Shown here piece after piece: positions 24,933 to 32,701 of a DNA stretch of 64,000 nucleotides. A model generated the notes under the pieces. It saw only the letters and a list, made by a program, of their open reading frames with translations, ran no database searches and was not told the DNA's origin. The stretch comes from Amycolatopsis sp. CA-230715 (GTDB lineage Bacteria > Actinomycetota > Actinomycetes > Mycobacteriales > Pseudonocardiaceae), in contig NZ_CP059997.1 in the NCBI RefSeq assembly GCF_018736145.1, positions 8,431,501 through 8,495,500 on the forward strand. Reading direction: 5' to 3'. Within the stretch, counting starts at the first letter, position 1; every line of letters starts with the position of its first letter. Both the position numbers and the translations under genes were made by a program.

Positions 24933-25337
24933 GTGGATCATGGCGGGGTGGACCTCGACTACCGCTGGCGCGCCGAAGTGACCGATGCCGAACTCGTCAA
25001 GCTGACCCGCTCGCACGGCGGTGCTCCGGAGCCGGGGTGGTGGACCCGCGTCCGCGCGCACAGCCTCGGCTGGATGACCGCGCGCGTGCCGGAACTCGTC
25101 GGCTTCGCGAACGTCGCGTGGGACGGCGCGGACCACGCGTTCCTGCTCGACCCGAAGGTCCGCCCGGATCACCAGCGCCTCGGCATCGGCGCCGAACTCG
25201 TCCGCCGAGCCGCCGCCGAGTCCGCCCGCGCCGGGTGCGCGTGGCTGCACGTCGACTTCGAGCCGCACCTGCGCCCGTTCTACTTCGACGCCTGCGGGTT
25301 CCGCCCGACCGACGCGGGGCTCATCGCGCTCGGATAG
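24933..25337 (+). CDS. GNAT family N-acetyltransferase
   Basis: 134 aa from GTG at 24933 (another GTG at 24948 is equally plausible; no strong Shine-Dalgarno for either). The acetyl-CoA pyrophosphate loop is seen as 'VRPDHQRLGIGAELVRRAA', followed by 'LHVDFEPHLRPFYFDACGFR', the C-terminal GNAT beta bulge. It acetylates an unknown amine. It is transcribed divergently from the chitinase gene. Confidence 0.85.
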   Translation: MDHGGVDLDYRWRAEVTDAELVKLTRSHGGAPEPGWWTRVRAHSLGWMTARVPELVGFANVAWDGADHAFLLDPKVRPDHQRLGIGAELVRRAAAESARAGCAWLHVDFEPHLRPFYFDACGFRPTDAGLIALG

Positions 25338-25354
25338 CGAACCCGGCCGGGGCA

Positions 25355-25374
25355 TCGGTGACGAAGGTCCCTCG
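25355..25374 (-). promoter_or_regulatory. DevR/DosR-like box upstream of hsp20
   Basis: On the minus strand, GGGACCTTCGTCAC (25358-25371) matches 11 of 14 core positions of the mycobacterial DosR box GGGACTWWAGTCCC. It lies about 90-105 bases upstream of the hsp20 start, within range for activation by the DevR-like regulator encoded at 30461-31108. Confidence 0.45.
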
Positions 25375-25462
25375 CTTTCGGGCAGTCCGGCAGCGTCGCG
25401 AAACAGCCACGAGCGGTTTGGTTGGAGTGCGGCACCCAAGTCGTGACGAAGGGAGAGCAGGG

Positions 25463-25870
25463 ATGACAGCGCTGGTTCCGAACCCCCGGTTCGCGTTGCC
25501 GAGCCTCGCGGCCTGGCTGGAAAACCCGTGGCCGTTCGCCGAGCACAACCCGGTCCGCATCGAGGAGTCCAAAGAGGACGATCGATATGTGGTGCGCGCC
25601 GAGCTGCCGGGATTCGACCCGGAGAAGAACATCTCGGTGACCGCGCACGAAGCCACGCTGACGGTACACGCCGAGCGCGAGTCGAAGGAGATCCGCAACG
25701 GTCGTAGTGAGTTCTACTACGGCACGTTCAGCCGCACGATTTCGCTTCCGGCGGGCGCGGACACTACCGGCATCAGTGCCAGGTACGCCGACGGGATCCT
25801 CGAGATCGCCATGCCGTACTCGGAGCACCCGCAGGAGAAGCAGGTCGAAATCCAGGTCACGAAGTCCTGA
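25463..25870 (+). CDS. Hsp20/alpha-crystallin family small heat shock protein
   Basis: 135 aa, ATG with GGGAGAGCAGGG upstream. The alpha-crystallin domain spans about residues 30-130 ('YVVRAELPGFDPEKNISV', 'FSRTISLPAGADTTGI', 'YADGILEIAMPYSE'). It is an ATP-independent chaperone that holds unfolding proteins. Size and context (universal stress proteins, Acg nitroreductase, DevS/DevR) resemble HspX/Acr of the mycobacterial dormancy regulon. A DosR-like box lies upstream. Confidence 0.94.
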   Translation: MTALVPNPRFALPSLAAWLENPWPFAEHNPVRIEESKEDDRYVVRAELPGFDPEKNISVTAHEATLTVHAERESKEIRNGRSEFYYGTFSRTISLPAGADTTGISARYADGILEIAMPYSEHPQEKQVEIQVTKS

Positions 25871-25952
25871 CGGCACACCCCGGGTGGGTGCGGGTCCGCT
25901 CGCGCCCGCCCTCGGCGTGCGCGGAAGCCGTCGGTCTCGGAACGGAGGAATG

Positions 25953-26240
25953 ATGCGAGCGAAAACGGGCGACTGGCTCGTGGTCAAGGGCGCGCGCGTG
26001 GACAGCCCGGAACAGCGCGGCCGGATCGTGGACGTCCGCACCGACGACGGCGCCCCGCCGTACGTGGTCCGCTGGGCCAACGACGACCACGTCTCGACCG
26101 TGTTCCCCGGGCCCGACGCGGTCGTGGTGAGCGCCGACGAGCAGCAGAGCGCCGACGAAGAGGCGGGGACCCGGTTGTGGGCTTCGCGTGCGGCGCGGCG
26201 CGATGGAACGACGGGAGCTGGTCGTTTCCGGCCCGACTAG
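25953..26240 (+). CDS. DUF1918 domain protein
   Basis: 95 aa from ATG at 25953 (GGAGGA immediately before a tandem ATGATG; the ATG at 25950 is the alternative). The first ~60 residues ('RAKTGDWLVVKGARVDSPEQ', 'APPYVVRWANDDHVSTVFPG') are the complete DUF1918 domain, a small SH3-like barrel widespread in actinobacteria with no established role. The C-terminal tail overlaps the start of the decayed universal-stress gene in another frame. It is probably co-transcribed with hsp20. Confidence 0.85.
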   Translation: MRAKTGDWLVVKGARVDSPEQRGRIVDVRTDDGAPPYVVRWANDDHVSTVFPGPDAVVVSADEQQSADEEAGTRLWASRAARRDGTTGAGRFRPD

Positions 26241-26560
26241 GTACACCGTCGTCGCCGGTATCGATGGTTCCGAATCGGCGTTTCGCGCGGCGGAGTGGGC
26301 GGCCGGCGAGGCGGTCCGACACGGGTTGCCCGCTCGACGAGTCCGACGCACCCGGGGTGCTCGTGGACATCCGCGGCCGGGGCGATCACCTCACCGCGAG
26401 GGAGTTCGGCGCGGTGTGCGCCGTACGGGCGCGTGTACCGGTGGTCCTCGTGCCGCCGGTTCCCGAGGTGCCGGTGGAGGTACCGGACGGCCTCGAGAAC
26501 CGGGTGACGATCGGTGACGCCGAAGCGGTGGTGCGGATCTGCCGATCGAGCGTGGGCTGA
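26203..26560 (+). pseudogene. Decayed universal stress protein (internal deletion plus frameshift)
   Basis: From ATG at 26203, about 45 codons encode a normal UspA N-terminus ('YTVVAGIDGSESAFRAAEWA', then 'GEAVRHGLPAR'). Around 26330-26340 the good coding frame shifts: the original frame becomes low-quality, while the next frame (with strong third-position GC) reads 'DESDAPGVLVDIRGRGDH ... VRARVPVVLVPPVPE ...' to TGA at 26558-26560. The ~80-residue middle of a Usp domain is missing. This looks like an internal deletion that also changed frame. An intact universal stress gene lies next to it on the other strand. Confidence 0.65.
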
Positions 26561-26573
26561 CCCGGCCGCTACG

Positions 26574-27056
26574 TCAGTCCGTCGCGGCCGGTGCGAGCCG
26601 TTTGGCCGCCACGGGGTTGATCACGGTGACGGGGCACGACGCGCGCCGCACGCATTCGGTCGCCACGCTGCCCATCAGCAGTTCCTTGACCGCCCCGCCG
26701 CGGTGCGTGCCGACGGCGAGCAGGTCCGCTTCGGCGGCCGCGGTCAGCAGCGCGGTCGCCGGGTCGCCCCGTCCGGTGTCGGCTTCCAGGTACCGGTCGC
26801 CGAGCCCTTCCCGGCGCAGCTCCGTCACCAGCTCGGTCAGCGAGAAGCCCAGCGGTGGCACAGGATGTCTCCCGTAGGGCTGCACCGCGAACGAGGTGCC
26901 GGGCAGCAGGTCGTCGGACCCGATGACGGTGATGGCGCGGATCGTGTCGCCCGGCCTGCTGCCCTCGGTGAGTGCCCACCGCAACGCGGCCACGCTCTGC
27001 TCTGACCCGTCCACGCCGACGACCACCAGGCGGCGCGCCGAACTCGATGACTGCAT
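26574..27056 (-). CDS. Universal stress protein (UspA family)
   Basis: 160 aa from ATG at 27056 with AAAGGGG upstream. A single Usp domain: 'LVVVGVDGSEQSVAALRWAL' at the N-terminus and the ATP-binding signature 'GTHRGGAVKELLMGSVATEC' near the C-terminus (G-x2-G-x9-G-S/T). Such proteins bind ATP and are induced under starvation or hypoxia; several belong to the DosR regulon in mycobacteria. It is transcribed divergently from the Acg-like nitroreductase gene, with a possible DosR-like box between them. Confidence 0.93.
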   Translation of the reverse strand: MQSSSSARRLVVVGVDGSEQSVAALRWALTEGSRPGDTIRAITVIGSDDLLPGTSFAVQPYGRHPVPPLGFSLTELVTELRREGLGDRYLEADTGRGDPATALLTAAAEADLLAVGTHRGGAVKELLMGSVATECVRRASCPVTVINPVAAKRLAPAATD

Positions 27057-27138
27057 GGGATTCCCCTTTCTCTCCTCGCTCGCGCCGATCGTGTGGCAGG
27101 CGCGGGAGGAGCGAATAGGGGACGAATGGAGGCCATCG

Positions 27139-27154
27139 GAGGACTTTGGGCACC
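27139..27154. promoter_or_regulatory. Weak DevR/DosR-like box between Usp and nitroreductase genes
   Basis: GAGGACTTTGGGCACC matches about 12 of 16 positions of the DosR-box core with its flanking bases and overlaps a perfect palindrome GCACCGGTGC (27150-27159). It sits in the 161-base divergent promoter region. The match is modest and becomes meaningful mainly with the other candidate boxes of the locus. Confidence 0.35.
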
Positions 27155-27217
27155 GGTGCGCCGGTCTGGTCCCGGCCGACACTCGACCGAGAGCCGAACC
27201 GCACGAGTACGGAGCCG

Positions 27218-28186
27218 ATGATGAACCGAGTGCTGTCCACCGTCCTGGAGCGTGCGGTCGAATCCGCGACCCTCGCGCCGTCACCGCACAACACGCAGCC
27301 GTGGCGGTTCGCGGTGGGGGAGGAACACGTCGAGCTGTGGCTCGACCGCGGCAGGGTGCTGCGGGTCGCGGACCCGGACGCGTGGGAGGCGCGGCTCTCC
27401 TGCGGCGCCGCCCTGTTCACCCTCGACCTGGCCCTTCGCGCTGACGGCGTTTTCGCCGATCTCCGGATCTGCCCTGATCCGGCGCGAACGGATCTGCTCG
27501 CCACGGCAAGGCTCGCCGGCAATCACAGGTCCACTTCGGACGAACGCGCCCTCGCCGAAGCGGTTCCCCGCAGGCACACCAACCGCCGTCCCTTCTCCGG
27601 CCGTGCGGTGCCCACGGCGTCGCGCCACCGGCTCGAAACGGCGGCGCTGGCGCAGGGCGGAACGCTGGTGCTGCTCGACCCGTCCGCGGCCTACGACAGC
27701 GTGGTCGCCCTGATCCGGCGCGCGGAGTTCCTGCAGGCCAACGACATCGGCCACCGCACCGAATCGGCGAGCTGGACGGGACGGCCCGCGGGCTGCCCTG
27801 ACGGCGTTCCCGCCAGTTCCGCCGCACCACCGCCGCTGCTGGACGGTTTGGTCGTCATGCGCGACTCCCACGCCAACCACGACCTGCCCGCGCGCGCGTA
27901 CGAACAGCAGCCGCTGCTGGCCGCGGTGGTCACTTCGAACGCGGGGCCGCACGAGCAGGTCCACGCGGGCATGGTCATGCAACGAGTCCTGCTCGCCGCC
28001 ACGGCGGACGGCCTGGCCACGTCGTTCCTGTCCCAGCCGTTCGAGACCGCGGGGACGCGGGCGGCACTGACCAAGCTGTTCAAGTATCGCGGTCAGGTGC
28101 AGACACTGTTGAGGATCGGCTACGGCTATCCCGTTCCTGTGACGGGCCGCCGGGCCGCGAACGACGTGACGACCGCGCTCGAATGA
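27218..28186 (+). CDS. Acg family FMN-binding protein (nitroreductase-like, Rv2032 type)
   Basis: 322 aa from the first of two tandem ATGs (CGGAG six bases upstream). The two-half nitroreductase fold of the Acg family is visible: 'ESATLAPSPHNTQPWRF' (FMN-binding start), 'PRRHTNRRPFSGRAVP' and 'VMQRVLLAATADGLATSFLS'. M. tuberculosis Acg is a strongly induced DosR-regulon member thought to sequester flavin. The neighbours here make the same stress role likely (inference). Confidence 0.88.
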   Translation: MMNRVLSTVLERAVESATLAPSPHNTQPWRFAVGEEHVELWLDRGRVLRVADPDAWEARLSCGAALFTLDLALRADGVFADLRICPDPARTDLLATARLAGNHRSTSDERALAEAVPRRHTNRRPFSGRAVPTASRHRLETAALAQGGTLVLLDPSAAYDSVVALIRRAEFLQANDIGHRTESASWTGRPAGCPDGVPASSAAPPPLLDGLVVMRDSHANHDLPARAYEQQPLLAAVVTSNAGPHEQVHAGMVMQRVLLAATADGLATSFLSQPFETAGTRAALTKLFKYRGQVQTLLRIGYGYPVPVTGRRAANDVTTALE

Positions 28187-28192
28187 ACCGGT

Positions 28193-28621
28193 TCACCGCG
28201 CCAGCGCCGTCACCCCCAACGCGACCAGTGCGAGCACCTTGACCACCTCGAGCGCTACGTACGCGTGGTGGGCGCGGGAACGGGGCACGTCCTCCCCGGC
28301 CAGCACGCGATCGGACCGGCGGGCGAGCCGCGGCCGGAGCAGCACCAGCTGAACGACCAGCACCAAGCACACCGCACCGGTCAGAACCGCGACCGGGGCG
28401 GGGAAACCCCCGAGCACCGACGCGACCACGATCGCGATCGCCCACACCACTTCGGCGGTGTTCAGCGCGCGGAACACCACCCGGCCGATCCCCAGGCCGA
28501 GCGGGATGGTGACCCCGGGTGCGCGGAACTTCAGCGGCGCCTCCAGGAAGGAGATCGCCAGCACCATGCCCAGCCACACGAAGCTCGCCGCCGCGGCGAC
28601 CGCGGCTGCCGTCTGGTCCAT
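28193..28621 (-). CDS. Four-helix membrane protein (DUF1772/anthrone oxygenase-like)
   Basis: 142 aa, ATG at 28621 with GGAGGAAAGG upstream. Four predicted hydrophobic helices ('AAASFVWLGMVLAISFLEAP', 'VVWAIAIVVASVLGG', 'AVLTGAVCLVLVVQLVLL', 'VVKVLALVALGVTAL') with the 'FLEAPLKF' motif after the first, as in DUF1772-related integral membrane proteins. The function is unknown. It lies convergent to the Acg-like gene (6-base gap) and downstream of the devS-like gene on the same strand. Confidence 0.75.
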   Translation of the reverse strand: MDQTAAAVAAAASFVWLGMVLAISFLEAPLKFRAPGVTIPLGLGIGRVVFRALNTAEVVWAIAIVVASVLGGFPAPVAVLTGAVCLVLVVQLVLLRPRLARRSDRVLAGEDVPRSRAHHAYVALEVVKVLALVALGVTALAR

Positions 28622-28686
28622 CTTCGCGTCACCTTTCCTCCGGGGCACCGAGCTGAAATGTCCACAGTGGACATGGGGAACGATTG

Positions 28687-30417
28687 TCAGGGTAGCGGGG
28701 CGGACCAGACGACCCTGGTTCCGCCGCCGGACGGGGTTTCGGTGGTGAGCGTGCCGCCTGCGGTGTGGGCCCGCTGCGCGAGGTTGAGCAGCCCGCTGCG
28801 GGCGACGGTGGCGGGCAGACCGACGCCGTTGTCGGTGACGTCGATGGTGAGGTCGTCGTCGACGGACACGGTGATGGTGACCGTGCTGGCGTTGGCGTGG
28901 CGGACGGTGTTGCTCAGTGCTTCGCGGAGCACGGCCTCGGCGTGGTCGGCGAGATCGGGGGTGACGACGCTGAGCGGTCCGGAGATGCGGACCAGGGAGC
29001 GCAGGCCGGTGTCGGCGGTGAGTTCGGCGATGGCGGCGTGCAGGCGGCTGCGCAGCTTCGTGGTTCCTTCGTTGCCGCCGTGCAGGTCGAAGATCGCGCT
29101 GCGGATTTCGCCGATGACGTTGTGGACGTCGTCGATGGTGTCGGTGAGCCGTTGCCGGACTTCGGGGGCACGGGCGCGCTGCTGGGTGCCCTGCAGGGAC
29201 AGCCCGATCGCGAACAGGCGCTGGATGACGTGGTCGTGCAGATCGCGGGCGATGCGGTCGCGGTCGCCGAGCAGTTGCAGCTCTTGCAGCTGCCGCTGGT
29301 CTTCGGCGAGTTGCAGTGCGGTCGCCGCCTGGTCGGCGAAGGCGGCGGCGAGCGGGAGCTGGTCGGGGTGGAAACCGGGCCGCTCGGCGTGGCGGAGTGC
29401 GACGAGCACCCCGGAGACCGAGCTGACCGCGCGCAGCGGCAGCACCAGCCCCGGGCCCCACGAGGTACCGAGGAGTTCCAGCTCACCGGTCAGCACCGGC
29501 ACCCGCCGCGGTGTCGCGTCGCACAGCGCCGCCCCGCAGGTGGTTCCCGCCACGGAGATCGTGTGCCCGGTGAGCTCGTCGCCGCCGGTGCCGGCGGCGA
29601 CCGTGATGACGAGCTCGGTGGTGTCCTCGATCGGGACGTCGGGATCGGCGCGCTGCGCGAGGAACGCGCGGTCGGCGTCGGTCAGCACCAGCGTTTGCCT
29701 GGCCACCAGGCTCAACACGTCGGTGGGGTTTTCGGCGGTGAGGAGCTGGGCGCGGATCTCGCTGGTGGCCTCCTGCCAGCGTTGCCGCATACGGGTTTCC
29801 TCGTACAGCCGCGCGTTCTCGACCGCGATACCGGCGGCCGCGGCGAGTGCCTGCACGACGACTTCGTCATCGTCGGTGAAGGGCTGGCCGCCGGTTTTCT
29901 CGGTGAGGTAGAGGTTCCCGAACACGGCGTCGCGGACTCGGACCGGCACGCCGAGGAAGGTGCGCATCGGCGGGTGGTGGTCGGGGAACCCGGACGAGGC
30001 GGGATGGTGCGACAGTTCGTCGAGCCGGATCGGCTTCGGCTGGTCGATGAGCAGTCCGAGCAACCCGTGGCCGGTGGGCAGGTTCCCGATGCGGTGCCGG
30101 GTCTGTTCGTCGATGCCTTCGTAGACGAATTCGGCCAGCCCGTCGCGGTCGGGGTTGAGCACGCCGAGCGCGCCGTAGCGGCAGTCGACCAGCTCGATCG
30201 CGGCGTGCACGATGCGGCGCAGCGTGGCGTCCAGTTCGAGGCCGGTGGCGACGGCGAGCATCGCGTCGAGCAGGCCGTCCATCTGGTCGCGCGCACCGAC
30301 GAGGCGGTCGACGCGGTCCTGGACCTCCCTGAGCAGTTCCCGCAAGCGCAACTGGGACACGGTGTTCCTCAGTGATGGTGCCGTTTCTTGGGGGTGGGAC
30401 CCGGCACGGTCGTTCAT
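28687..30417 (-). CDS. devS: DevS/DosS-like GAF-GAF sensor histidine kinase
   Basis: 576 aa from ATG at 30417, almost exactly the length of M. tuberculosis DosS (578). Two GAF domains (about 50-205 and 225-370) precede a HisKA_3 dimerisation region, 'DRDRIARDLHDHVIQRLFAI' with phospho-acceptor His394, and an HATPase domain ('DNGVGLP' G-box). In GAF-A the segment 'GFPDHHPPMRTFLGVPVRV' aligns with the DosS stretch holding the proximal heme ligand His149; His148 here is the equivalent. It should therefore bind heme and sense O2, NO, CO or redox state, phosphorylating the DevR-like regulator encoded 43 bases upstream. No transmembrane helix, so cytosolic. Confidence 0.93.
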   Translation of the reverse strand: MNDRAGSHPQETAPSLRNTVSQLRLRELLREVQDRVDRLVGARDQMDGLLDAMLAVATGLELDATLRRIVHAAIELVDCRYGALGVLNPDRDGLAEFVYEGIDEQTRHRIGNLPTGHGLLGLLIDQPKPIRLDELSHHPASSGFPDHHPPMRTFLGVPVRVRDAVFGNLYLTEKTGGQPFTDDDEVVVQALAAAAGIAVENARLYEETRMRQRWQEATSEIRAQLLTAENPTDVLSLVARQTLVLTDADRAFLAQRADPDVPIEDTTELVITVAAGTGGDELTGHTISVAGTTCGAALCDATPRRVPVLTGELELLGTSWGPGLVLPLRAVSSVSGVLVALRHAERPGFHPDQLPLAAAFADQAATALQLAEDQRQLQELQLLGDRDRIARDLHDHVIQRLFAIGLSLQGTQQRARAPEVRQRLTDTIDDVHNVIGEIRSAIFDLHGGNEGTTKLRSRLHAAIAELTADTGLRSLVRISGPLSVVTPDLADHAEAVLREALSNTVRHANASTVTITVSVDDDLTIDVTDNGVGLPATVARSGLLNLAQRAHTAGGTLTTETPSGGGTRVVWSAPLP

Positions 30418-30460
30418 GGCATCAGCGTGGCACTCGGCGCGTGGTGATGCCAGTGTGTGG

Positions 30461-31108
30461 TCAGTCGCTGGGGTGTCTGCCGCGCAGCTCGGTGGCGAGT
30501 ACCGCGGCTTGGGTGCGGCGTTGCATGCCGAGTTTGGTGAGGAGCCGGGAGACGTAGTTCTTGACGGTCTTTTCGGCGAGGTACATGCGGGTGGCGATTT
30601 GGCGGTTGGTGAGTCCTTCGCCGATGAGGTCGAGCAGGGTGCGTTCCTGGTCGCTGAGTCCGGCGGTGGGGCTGGTGTTGGTGTCGAGGTCGGCACGGAG
30701 CTTGGCCATGAGGGTGGCGGCGGCGCGGTTGTCGAGCAGGGATTTGCCGGAGGCGACGTCGCGGATGGCGGTGACGAGCCGCATGCCTTGGATGTCCTTG
30801 ATCACGTAGCCGCCCGCACCGGCGAGGATCGCGTCGAGCATGGCTTGTTCGTCGGTGAAGGTGGTCAGCATCAGGCAGTGCAGTTCGGGGAGTTTGGAGC
30901 GGAGTTCGCGGCAGAGTTCGATGCCGTTGCCGTCGGGGAGCCGGACGTCGAGCACGGCGATGTCGGGGCGTAGCGCGGGGATCCTGGCGAGTGCCTGTCC
31001 TACCGATGCGGCTTCGCCGATCACCGTCAGTTCGGGGTCGGATTCCAGCAGATCGGCCACCCCTCGCCGGACCACCTCGTGGTCGTCGACCAGAAACACC
31101 GTGATCAC
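30461..31108 (-). CDS. devR: DevR/DosR-like NarL-family response regulator
   Basis: 215 aa from GTG at 31108 (DosR is 217). The receiver domain has 'FLVDDHEVVRRGVADLL', 'VLDVRLPDGNGIELC' (phospho-acceptor Asp54 equivalent) and 'LDAILAGAGGYVIKDI' (Lys). The LuxR-type HTH reads 'LSDQERTLLDLIGEGLTNRQ' followed by 'AEKTVKNYVSRLLTKLGM'. The sequence is strikingly close to the mycobacterial dormancy regulator throughout. It is the first gene of a devR-devS operon, with two DosR-box-like palindromes upstream for probable autoregulation. It likely activates hsp20, the Usp and the Acg-like genes nearby. Confidence 0.94.
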   Translation of the reverse strand: MITVFLVDDHEVVRRGVADLLESDPELTVIGEAASVGQALARIPALRPDIAVLDVRLPDGNGIELCRELRSKLPELHCLMLTTFTDEQAMLDAILAGAGGYVIKDIQGMRLVTAIRDVASGKSLLDNRAAATLMAKLRADLDTNTSPTAGLSDQERTLLDLIGEGLTNRQIATRMYLAEKTVKNYVSRLLTKLGMQRRTQAAVLATELRGRHPSD

Positions 31109-31179
31109 GCCGCACTGCCTTTCCACGCCCGAACCTGCCGACGGCGCCAACGCTAGGCCGCCGGAGGCGATCAAGGGCG

Positions 31180-31215
31180 CGGCAAAGGTCCCGAGTCGAA
31201 AGGACCAAGGTCATT
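31180..31215 (-). promoter_or_regulatory. Two DevR-box-like palindromes upstream of devR
   Basis: On the minus strand CTCGGGACCTTTGCCG (31180-31195) keeps the GGGAC half-site of the DosR box, and 31200-31215 contains GACC-AA-GGTC (or its complement), an 'AA/TT-centred' palindrome. The two lie 20 bases apart, 70-110 bases upstream of devR, the spacing used for cooperative DosR binding at its own promoter in mycobacteria. Confidence 0.5.
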
Positions 31216-31276
31216 TTGCGCGCGGCACCGCGGTGCCGCGCCGGTTCCGCGTCGAGGAGGGTGCTGCCGAACGGCC

Positions 31277-31714
31277 TCATCGGTTGCCGAGCATGGTTTC
31301 GAGATCGGCCGCCGAAAGGACCTGCCCGCCGGGGAGGGCACGCAACGGGGCCTCGCGCCGGGAGTTCCAGAGCACCGCGCGGCGGACGTGATCGGTGGGC
31401 ATCCGCGCGCGTGCGCCCAGTTGTGCCACCGTGGCGCCGGCCGAGCCAGGCTGCATGCTGGCGCGGCACAACTGCCCGAGCCATCGCTCCTCGGGGATCC
31501 AGGCGTCGTTCGCCTGCCCGATCAGCAGGTCGAGGTGCGCGCTGCCGCAGGCGACGACGTGCCGCCGGCCGTCGCAGCTGGGGTCCTCGTGGTCGATCAC
31601 CGACGAATCCGGCACCAGCGCGCAGAGCGCGTGGCCTGCCGGGATCGCTGCCCCGCAGTACCCGCAGGCGTGGTGGCGCCACGGGAACGGCAGGTGATCG
31701 CGGCGAGCGTGCAT
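31277..31714 (-). CDS. Small zinc-ribbon-like protein, function unknown
   Basis: 145 aa, ATG with TGGAGG upstream; strong third-position GC supports coding. The N-terminus has a metal-binding layout: 'HHACGYCGAAIPAGH' (Cys-x2-Cys) then 'HEDPSCDGRRHVVACGSAHL' (Cys and His). The C-terminal half resembles a small helix-turn-helix with a docking tail ('ATVAQLGARARMPTDHVRRA', 'LPGGQVLSAADLETMLG'). I do not recognise the family; it could be a DNA-binding accessory protein. The 295-base gap to the next gene (31715-32009) shows nothing clear. Confidence 0.7.
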   Translation of the reverse strand: MHARRDHLPFPWRHHACGYCGAAIPAGHALCALVPDSSVIDHEDPSCDGRRHVVACGSAHLDLLIGQANDAWIPEERWLGQLCRASMQPGSAGATVAQLGARARMPTDHVRRAVLWNSRREAPLRALPGGQVLSAADLETMLGNR

Positions 31715-32009
31715 GAGCTGGCCTCCACGTCCTCGGTCGGGCGGATCCCGTCACCGGGGACTGGGGCGGCGGCCGGCGGTTCGCGGACTTCCACGGCGAG
31801 CGTCGCGCGAACCGATCTCCGTACCCGACGGTAGCCCTAGCTCGACGGGTGTGTACGCCGTCTTCGCGGAAATCGCTGGAACGGACGACCGGCGACCCCC
31901 GTGGGTGGTCGCGGTTCCGCCGCCGTGCCGTCCGATCCGGTACCCGCGGTACGCATGCCGTTGAAACTCCCGGCTGCCGCCTCTGTCCAGTGTGGACGTT
32001 CGAACCGGC

Positions 32010-32597
32010 TCACTCGATATGCGTCAGCGCGGCCGCGGCGACCGCGGCACCGGCGGGGCAGATGCCTTCCTGCGGCGCTTCCCGATCCGGGATCGTCGTG
32101 GTGCCCACGAGGTGATCGGCTTCGCCGACCGCGACGAAGATGAAGCAGATGCGCTGGAACTCGGCCTGCACCGCCTGGTGCGTACCGACGGGAACCTGCG
32201 AGACGCGGCCGTTCTTGGTGAACACCTTGGCGTCGGACAAGGGCACGTCGAGGTCGAGGTTGACGTTCTGGCCCGCGACCTTCCAATGGCAGGTGGGGCC
32301 CTTCGCCGCGCCTTCGACACGGCCCTGCCCGGTGACGCCGAGCGCGACCAGGTCGCGTGCGTCGAGGGCGAGGCACGGCTGTGTCGCGAGTTGCGCCTTG
32401 GGGTACTTGCTCACCTGCGGCGCGGTGGTGGACGCCGCTTCGGAAACCGGTGGCGCGGCTGGCGCAGGGGACGACGACGGCGACGATGGGGGCGGTGGCG
32501 CGGGTTGCGTGCTCGAACACGCGGCGCTGCCGGCCAGGAGCGCCAGCACGAGCCCGGCCCTGTTCCGCCACCGTCGGCGGAGCGCGAATCGCGACAT
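32010..32597 (-). CDS. DUF3558 family lipoprotein
   Basis: 195 aa from ATG at 32597 (14 codons into a longer open frame). A signal sequence with basic start 'RFALRRRWRNR' and hydrophobic 'AGLVLALLAGSAAC' ends at a Cys likely to be lipidated (the lipobox is imperfect). A Pro/Ser-rich spacer follows, then the DUF3558 domain ('KAQLATQPCLALDARDLVAL', 'CHWKVAGQNVNLDLDV') with conserved Cys residues. Such proteins are abundant outer-face lipoproteins of mycolata and Pseudonocardiaceae with unknown role. Monocistronic. Confidence 0.85.
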   Translation of the reverse strand: MSRFALRRRWRNRAGLVLALLAGSAACSSTQPAPPPPSSPSSSPAPAAPPVSEAASTTAPQVSKYPKAQLATQPCLALDARDLVALGVTGQGRVEGAAKGPTCHWKVAGQNVNLDLDVPLSDAKVFTKNGRVSQVPVGTHQAVQAEFQRICFIFVAVGEADHLVGTTTIPDREAPQEGICPAGAAVAAAALTHIE

Positions 32598-32701
32598 GCG
32601 CCCACGGTAGTAGCGCGGGACGGGGACCGGTCCCGCCACGGCCGCAAGCTGCCGCGGATCCCGCAGTGTCCACTACGGACTCCGCTGCGCGCGGGCGGTC
32701 C

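Noticed and set aside
28765..30375. A 536-codon plus-strand frame opposite the devS-like gene
   Set aside because: Composition is that of a reverse-complement shadow; the minus strand encodes clear GAF and kinase motifs.
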